Shown piece after piece: positions 34,201 through 43,200 of a stretch of DNA of 64,000 nucleotides (the first letter of the stretch is position 1; the number at the start of each line of letters is the position of its first letter). A program made the translations under genes and the position numbers. The stretch is from Dama dama (Eukaryota; Chordata; Mammalia; Artiodactyla; Cervidae): assembly GCF_033118175.1 (NCBI RefSeq), contig NC_083694.1, positions 39,083,608 through 39,147,607 on the forward strand, written 5' to 3'. The notes under the pieces were generated by a model, which ran no database searches, was not told the DNA's origin, and saw only the letters and a program-made list of their open reading frames with translations.

Positions 34201-37200
34201 TTTGCTCCGTCTGACGCCCGGAGCTGCTTCATCTGCACCCACTGCTGCAAGCACGTCCTCAGGGTCCCTGCCTGGAGGTTGGCCACATGGGCCCGGTACC
34301 GGGTCCCTCTTTGCACGAAACGCTGCCAGGCCCCAAAGCACCTGGACAGCAAGAGAAAGTGCTGGTGTTCGTTGTAATGACAGCAGCTACGGCTACCTGC
34401 CATGTGCCAGACACACCACTGAGGCCACTCACCTCACTGAGTCTCAGCTTTCTCATCTGTAAAATGGGGCTGCTGTAAGGACAGTGCGGCATGCCATTTA
34501 CTCAGACCATACCAGCATCACTTCTGGGTGCCTGGGAGTTCTTTGCTGCCTCCTACCTGGCCTCCCGCATCCACTGTTGCCCCCACCCCTCTGGTCAGTG
34601 CCTACACCATAACCAGAGTAAGATTTTTCTTTCTTTTTTAAAAAATTGTATTTTTATTTTTTGGCCATTCCTCAAGGCTTGTGGGATCTTAGTTCCCCGA
34701 ACAGGGATCAAACCCGTGCCTCCTGCAGTGAATGTGTGCAGCCCTAACCACTGGACCCCCAGGCAAGTCCCTAGAGAAATATTTTTCAAGTGTTAGTCGC
34801 TCTATTGTGTCTGACTCTTTGTGACCCTGATAGACTATAGCCCACCAGGCTCCTCTGTCCATGGGATTTCCCAGGCAAGAATACTGGAGTGGGTAGCCAT
34901 TCCCTTCTCCAGAAGATCTTCCCGACCCAGGGATGGAACCTGGGTCTTCGGCATTGCAGGCATCTTACTCTCTTGCTAAAATCCTCCAGCAGTAGTCTCC
35001 TTGCTCTGATGAAAATTTCAACTGCTTCCCACTGCCAACAAGGCCCTCTCTGATGATCTGCCCCCCAAACACCACTGCACCCCTTTCCAACTTCATCTCA
35101 GACCACCCTGGCCTCCAACCCCGTACTAACAGGGCTCCAACTCGACTGTCCTTCTTTGAATTTTCCATGTTCTCCTGTCAGAGGCCTTAGAACATGCTAT
35201 TCCCTCTGTCCGGCGCTCTAGTCTGCTCTCCCTCTACCATCAACCATGCATCCTTCCCATCTCTGCTGAACTCCGGTCAAGGTCAGCTCCCTTTGTTAGA
35301 CGCTCTCACAGAGAAATTCCCTAGTGGTCCAGTGGTTAAGAATCCACTTGCCAACGCCGGGTTCAATCCCTGGTCTGGGAAGATCCCACATGCCATAGGG
35401 CAACTAAGCCCCTGCGCCACCACTACTGAGTCCGTGACCTCTAGACTCAGTGTTCGGCAACAGGAGAAGCCACTGGAGTGAGAAACCTGCACACTGCAAC
35501 TGGAGAGTAGCCCCCGCTCACCGCAACTAGAGAAAGCCCTCGCAGCAACAAAGACTCATGCAGCCAAAAAAAAGTTGTCACAGAAAACTCTATCAGGGGA
35601 TGCAATCAGCAAAATGCAGACAGTGCGAAACTATCAGACAAGCAACCTGGTTTCTTCAGCAGATAATTGCGAGGAAGAAACAACAAAAAACTCAGAGGGA
35701 ATGCCATAGACTAAAAAGACTTGGACGATTCCTCAACCAATGACAGCACATGGGCCTTATTTAGATCCTGATTCAAACAAATGATAACAACATATAGTAG
35801 AAGTGGAAATTTGAATGGCGACCAACTATTTCTTGGTGCTAAGGAATTATTCATATTTTAGGTGTGATCATGGTGCGGTGGTGCACACGTGTTCAGTCCT
35901 GTCTGACCCCATGGGCTGTAGCCCACCAGGCTCCTCTGTCCATGGGATTCTCCAGGCAAGAGTACTGGAGTGAGTTGCCATTTCCTCCTCCAGGGGATCT
36001 TCCCAACCCAGGGATTGAACCGGTGTCTCTTGTGTCTCCTGCATTGGCAGGAGGGTTCTTCATCATTAGTATGACCTGGGAAGCCCATGGTATGGTGATT
36101 CTGTTGTTTAAAAGACTCTGTTTTAGAGATGCTGAGGAAATATTTACATATGAAATGATAGGATGCCTGGGGTTTTTGTGGGGGAAGTAGCTAGGGTACA
36201 GATGAAACAAGTTTTCTCAGGAGGTGATTTTCTTGATGGATACATTGAAGTTTATTCTGTTTTCCCTACTTTTGCATAAGATAAAAATGTCCCATAATAA
36301 AATAGTTAACAGGGAAAAAAATCTTCATGTAGATCTGTGTTCCTTCCCTTCACAACACTTAACTTGGGTGGTATTCACGCACACACACACCCTTCCTATC
36401 TGTCCCTGTCCTGAGTCATAGGTTCCATGGGCTTTACGTTCTGCTTATAATAGAATCCCTGGCTTCCCAGGTGACTCAGTGGTAAAGAATCCATGGTACA
36501 TATACACAATGGAATAGTACTCAGCTATAAAAAGGGATGCATTTGAGTCAGTTCTAATGAGGTGAATGAACCTGGAGCCTATTATACAGAGTGAAGTATG
36601 TCAGAAAGAGAAAGCCAAATGCTGTATATTAATGCTTATATATGGAATTTAGAAAGACAGTACTGATGATCCTACATGCAGGGCAGCAAAGGAGACACAG
36701 ATGTAAAGAACAGACTTTAAAAAAAAAAAAAAAAAGAACAGACTTTTGGACTCAGTGGGAGGCGGTGAGACTGGAATGATTCGAGAGAATAGCATTGAAA
36801 CTTGTACATTGCCATATGTAAAACAGATGACCAGTGCAAGTTCGATGCATGAGGCAGGGTACCCAAAGCCAGTGCTCTGGGACAACCTGGAGAGATGGGG
36901 TGAGGAGGGAGGTGGGAGGGGGGGTTAGAATGAGGGGAACACATGTATACTTGTGGCCGATTCATACTGATGTATGGCAAAAACCATCACAGTATTGTAA
37001 AGTAATTATCCTCCAATTAAAAAAAAAAGAATCCACCTGCTAATGCAGGAGACACAGGAGATGTGGTTTGATCCCTGAGTCAGGAAGATCCCCTGGAGGA
37101 GGAAACGGCAACCCACTCCAATATTCTTGCCTGGAAAATCCCATGGACAGAGGAGCCTGATGAACTGTAGTTCATGGGGTCACAAAGAGTAAGACAGGAT

Positions 37201-40200
37201 TTATTTAGCAACTGCGCACGCATACATAACTAAATCCCAGCCCCTGGGTGGTGTCTGGCAGGTCTTAGTGTCTCACTAAATGGTAGATGTATTCATTTCT
37301 TATTTTCATTGTTCTCTCAACACTAAGAGTCAAGAATTGACTTAAGGGGCTTCCCTGGTGGTCCAGTGGTTAAGACTCCACACTCCGTGCAGGGGCCTGG
37401 GTTTAATCCCTGATCAGGTAACTAGATCCCACATGCTGCAACTAAAGATCCTGCTTGCCGCAACTAAGACCCAGTGAAGCCAAATAAATAAATATTTTTT
37501 TAAAAATCGACTTAAAGGGCATTTCCCAGCTGCATCCCACCCTTTGCCTCAGGGAAGGTGGTCCCCATTCTCTCTTCCCCCTACCTGCAGAGACAGGCTC
37601 TCTGATGCTGAGGGTCCAGTAGGGCCACCCAGGCTGCACCTGCAGCAGGAGAGTGCCAGGTGTTTGGGGGGGGGGGGCCTCCCCATCCTCTGAGTCCCCA
37701 GCGTGGCCTGCGAGGCCTCTCCCTGGACCCCCTTCTCCTGCCTGGCCCATCCCTTCTGATGGCACCACAGGAGGAAGAAGGAGGGACGAGAGAGTTGAGT
37801 GGAGGGGAGCAGCAGGGCCAGGAGGGACCACTGAGCCCTGGGATGCTGGGCTGAGTGGCCTCGGACCAGTCAGTCACTCCCCGTCTCTGGGCCTCAGTTT
37901 CCGCATGAGTGAGTCCCGTCTAAGGACTTCCCCGTTCTAATATACAAGCTTCTGTCTGGCCTGTATCCATCTTCCACAGCACACAAATGCAGGATGTGTC
38001 CCTCTCATACTGTGTGTCCTTGAGCTGGTCCCTTAATTCCCCTGTGCCTCAGTTCCCCATCAGTAAAGTGGGCACAATGCCTTGCCAAGGTCACCATGAG
38101 ACTTAAATGAGATCTTGTCTGGGAAGTTGCCAGGGTAGATACTCAGTAAACATTCACTCGCTCACTGAGGAGCCCCTGACCCCCCGCCCTGCCCAGTGTG
38201 GGGGCCGGGGCCTACCCTGCTGGCTCCGTCTGCCCAGTGTGGGGACTCGGGCCCTGCCCTGCCTGGATCCATCTCCCTGCTTCCCCAGAACCCCGTGTCT
38301 CACCAGCCAGCTGGTGCAGAGCCTGCAGGATCAGGACTCCCCTATCTCCTCCATCTGGCCTCGGCCCAGAGCACAACTCCTGCCTCCTCTCTCAGACTCC
38401 CTGGACTGAGAGTGAAGTTGCCCAGAGAGAAACTGATGCCCTCCCCGGCCTAGGGAGGGCATCCAGTCGCAACCCATCCACCCCAGTCCTGAAGGACCAT
38501 TTGCCAGGCAGGAGCAAAGGTGCGCTGAGCCACCCCCCTGTTCTATTCCAGACAGTACATTCTGTTCCTGATTATGCGAGTAATTTGTGGGGAGGGTTCT
38601 GCTCTTTCTGTATTCTGTTTAATACTGCTTGGGTTTTTTACAACCAACATGCATTAAAATAAATATTACTTAAATTTTTAAACACAACTGTTTAAAAATA
38701 AGAATGGGACTTCCCTGATGGTCTGTCCAGTGGTTAAGAATGCGCCTGCCCACAGGGCACATGAGTTTAATTCCTGGTCTGGGAAGCTCCCACGGGCCAT
38801 GGGGCAACTAAGCCTGTGCACCACGACTACTAAGCCTGTGCTCTAGAGCCCAAGAGCCGCAACTACTAAAGCCCATGAGCCTAGAGCCTGCGCTCCACAA
38901 CAAGAGAAGCCACCATAATCAGAGGCCTGAGCACCACACAAAGTGTAGCCCCCACACACTGCAACTAGAGGCAGCCAGCAAGCAGCAACAAAGACCCAGC
39001 AAAGCCAAAAATAAATAAATAAAATTTTAAAAATGAAAATAAGAACAAAAACAATACATCGTTGGAATGGAAAACTGAGGAACTGAAAATAACCATCTTT
39101 AACCTCACTGCTCCAGAAATGACCATTATTTCCATTTTAGCATTTTTGGAGGGACAGGGGGAAATAAGATTTATTTACTTATATTTATTTTTAACAGTGG
39201 TAAAATACACATAAAATTTACCATCTTAACCATTTTAAATAAATATTTTAAACACAATTGTTTTAAATATTTTAAACACAATAACCATTTTAAGTGAACA
39301 GTTCAGTGATGTTAAGTAATTCACATTGTTATGCAACATTTTAGTATTTTTCCTTCTGGTCTTTTTTCTATGCACTATTTTTCATTCATAGAAAACAATA
39401 TCTTGGGTACTGAAGTGAAGTGAAAGTCACTCAGTTGTGTCTGACTCTTTGCAACCCCATGGACTATACAGTCCGTGGAATTCTCCAGGCCAGAATACTG
39501 GAGTGGGCAGCTTTTCCCTTCTCCAGGGGATCTTCCCAACCCAGCGATCAAACCCAGGTCTCCCGCATTGCAGGTGGATTCTTTACCAGCTGAGCCACAA
39601 GGAAAGTCCAAAAATACTGGAGTGGGTAGCCTATCCCTTCTCCAGCAGATCTTCCCAACCCAGGAATTGAGCCAGTCTCCTGCATTGCAGGTGGATTCTT
39701 TACCAACTGAGCCATCAGGGAAGCCCATCTTGAGAACTATTTTTTCTTTTGGCCACACGGTTTGTGGAATCCTATTTCCCTAACCAGGGACTGAACCCAC
39801 GCCCTTAGCGGTGAAAGCACAGAGTCCTGCAGCAAATTCTCACTGGCTGGCTATTTTACATATAGTGATGCTTATGTTTCAGTTTGCTATATGATGCAGG
39901 GAGCTCAAACCCGGTACTCTGTGACAGCCTAGAGGGGTGGGGTGGGGAGGGAGACTCAAGAGGGAGGAGACATATGTATACCTATGGCTGATTCATGTTG
40001 ACATAGGGCAGAAACCGACACAATATTGTAAAGTAATTATCCTCCAATTAAAAATAAATTAAAATTTTTTTTTTAAAAAGTGCAGAATCCTAACCACTGG
40101 ACTGCCAGGGAATTCCTTCTTAGGTACTATTTTGATGGAGGGGGAGCTGTGCTGGGGCTTCATTGCTGCACGGGCTCTTTTCTAGTTCTAGTAAGTGGGG

Positions 40201-43200
40201 ACTACTCTCTAGTTGCATTTGAGCGGGCTTCTCATTGCAGTGGCTTCTCTTGTTGTGGAGCACGGGCTCTAGAGCACACAGGCTTCAATGTTGTGGCATA
40301 TGGGCTCAGTAGTTGCGGTTCCCCGGGCTCTAGAGAGGAGGCTCAGTACCTATGGCACACAGGCTTAGTCGCTCCACAGCAGGTGGTATCTTCCCAGACC
40401 AGGGATCGAACCCGTGTCTCCTGCATTGCAGGTGGATTCTTCACCACTGAGCCACCAGGGAAGCCCATTAGGTACTGTTTTTTACCCTCTTTTCTTTTTC
40501 CCCCAACATTAAAAATACCCATATGCAAATACCCATAAAGCTACTTCTAGGAAAGAGGATAAGATACATAAGGAGGGAGATGAAACTTTTGAAGTAATTG
40601 AAATACTTGCAACTATCTTGAATGTTTTTCAAATCAAGCATGCATTCCTATTATGATTATTATAATAGGAAAGAACACCAATAAAGATATGGAAACAAAA
40701 AATAAAAAAAGAGTGGGGAGGAATTTTTAAAGTCTTGATAAACATCATATTGAACAGTTGCCAAATGTTTATCACATGGTTAAATGACAATTTTCTCACT
40801 TGATGTTGGATAGTTAGGCTGTTTTGAAGTTTTCATAGGTATAAATAACGCCACGATGGACATCCTTTTGCATAAATCCTTGTCCACATTTGAGGGGAAC
40901 TGGGGGACAAGGAGGGAAGGCCACAAGCACTGTCCAGGTCACACTGACCAACCTGGGGTGTCCCAGACTACCTGCTTCTCCAGGCACCGTCCACCACCGG
41001 CTTCCTTCCTGAGGGGCCTTGGTCCTGGTCTCCCCCGGAGCACAGGGGTCTTGGCCCAGCGTGGAAGTGAGGCTGCCCTTGTTTGTGCTGCTGAATCAAG
41101 TGTCTCCACTAGGTCAAGAGAGAAGGGGAAGAAGGATGTTGGCTGATGCCTCAAATGTGCCCTGAGCGGGAAGGGCAGAGACAAAGTCAAACACTGTGGT
41201 CTTAACCAATTAGATGCCCCAGCCTCTTTGGGAATGAATGGATGGATGGATGGATGGATGGATGGATGGATGGAGAAATGGAGCCCAAGAGGCAGGGATT
41301 TCCTTGGGAGACAAAACCTGGAGCTAGGCCCTCCCAAAGCACTTTTCCTAAGGAGGGATGAACACAGAAATGCCCTCCCAGTCCTGGCTAGCAAACCTCT
41401 AGTAAAATGTTGCTTAATCGCTAAGTTGTGTCCGACTCTTTGGACAGCATGGACTGTAGCCCACTAGGCTCCTCTATCCATGGGATTTCCCAGGCAAAAA
41501 TACTGGAGTGGGTTGCCATTTCCTTCTCCAAGGGATCTTCCTGACCCAGGGATAGAAACTGCATCTCCTGCATTGGCAGGCAGATTCTTTACTGCTGAGC
41601 CACCAGGGAAGCCCCTAGTTTAAAAAAAGAAAAAAAAAGCAACCACTTAAATAGCAGAGGGCTTGCTATGTGCTAGGCAGGATTCTGAGTTCCTTATATT
41701 TATTAATTTAACCTCACAAAGGGGCTTCCCTGGTAGCTCAGCTGGTGAAGAATCCACCTGCAATGTAGGAGGCCTGGGTTCCATCCCTGGGTTGGGAAGA
41801 TCTACTGGAGGAGGGCATGGCAACCCACTCCAGTATTCTTGCCTGGAGAATTCCCACGGACAGAGGGATTGCAAAGACTCGGACATGACTGAGAGAATAA
41901 GCACAGCACAACCTCACAACAACCTTGAGAGGTATGTACTATTGTGAGTGCATTTCAGAGCTAAAGAGACTAAGGCGCAGAGAGGTCAAGTAACTTCCCC
42001 CAAGGTCACACAACGAGAAAATGTGGGGGAAAGGAAAGTGGTGGAAATAGGATTTAAACTTGAGTAGAGTTCAATCATGTGCCTGGGCTGATGCCTGCCC
42101 CCTCTACTGCTAATCACTCAGGGGGAACAACCTGTGCTCCAAGAGAGCCTCCTCCCCAGACACACAGGTGTTTCATCACCTCTCCATGCCCCAATCTGGA
42201 GGTTCCTAACCTTCTGGAAGGTCCGGGCCAGCAGGGCCTGTGTGTGTCGCCCCCACGCCGCCTCCAGCTGGGCCTCCCGGAGCCACAGTGCCCACCGCAG
42301 CGCCCGCAGACCCCTGCGTAACAGCTGCCGCCGGCCCAGGGCCACAGCCGCCGCCACTGCCCGCCGCCGCTGTGCCCAGCGCCACCATGCTCTGAAACAT
42401 CTGGACAGCCACTGCCAGCTGGGGACAGACAGGGCTGACCAGGGGTGGGCCTGGCCCCCAGCCCCAGGGAGCAGCTGGGGGCTCAGCACCACCCACATTG
42501 CCTTTCCAGCACGAAGGGTGATGCTCCACCCTGAGGCAAGAGGGCTGGCTGGACACTGGGAGGACTTTCCTCTACAGAGGGCTAGCCTCGGAAATCCCAT
42601 AAAAAAAGGGCTCCTGGAGGCAGGGGAGTGCCCTGTTTGACTGCCAAGAGTGCAGGGCAGCTTAACAAGTTTCAGATCCCAGGAAGCAGCAGCCCCCACC
42701 TTCCTGTCCTTAGGGGCCTGGGAGGTTCCCTCCCCCTTAAATTCTGCAAGGATCTGCCAGCCCGGCCTTATCGCCATCAGGCCCGAATCTGCAGGCAAGT
42801 GGGAGAGGAGCTGTTCCCAGAGTGTGGCCTTGGTCCCCACGCCACAGCACATAAACTCACCGGCCTAACTCAGGCTCCAGGTTCACCGTGTTTCTGGCTT
42901 TGCTCTTGGAAAATAAAAGAACACAACATGCTCTCAGGCTGAGAAGCAAGCAGGACTAGATACCCCCTTCTAAGCCTGCCTGCCCACGGCCTCCCTCTTG
43001 AGGGAGGGTGACAGGGTAGTGACAGCCAGCTTGGAGTGAGAATTCCTGGGAGGGAGGGCAGCCCCCAACCCAGAGTCCCCAAACTCCCAGACCCCTCTGG
43101 CCCCTACCTGCAGGGCATTCCTGGAAGCTGGCCTTTCTTTCTCCCTGCTGATCCGCTCCCTTGGGGTCCCATCCCCTCCTTCCCGCCCAGGGAGGATGCC

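Noticed and set aside
37585..37639. 55-nt candidate minus-strand exon with good splice sites (VQPGWPYWTLSIREPV)
   Set aside because: Inserting it between exons 4 and 5 breaks the phase and destroys the Trp pattern of exon 5. It could be a noncoding or cassette exon, but nothing supports it.
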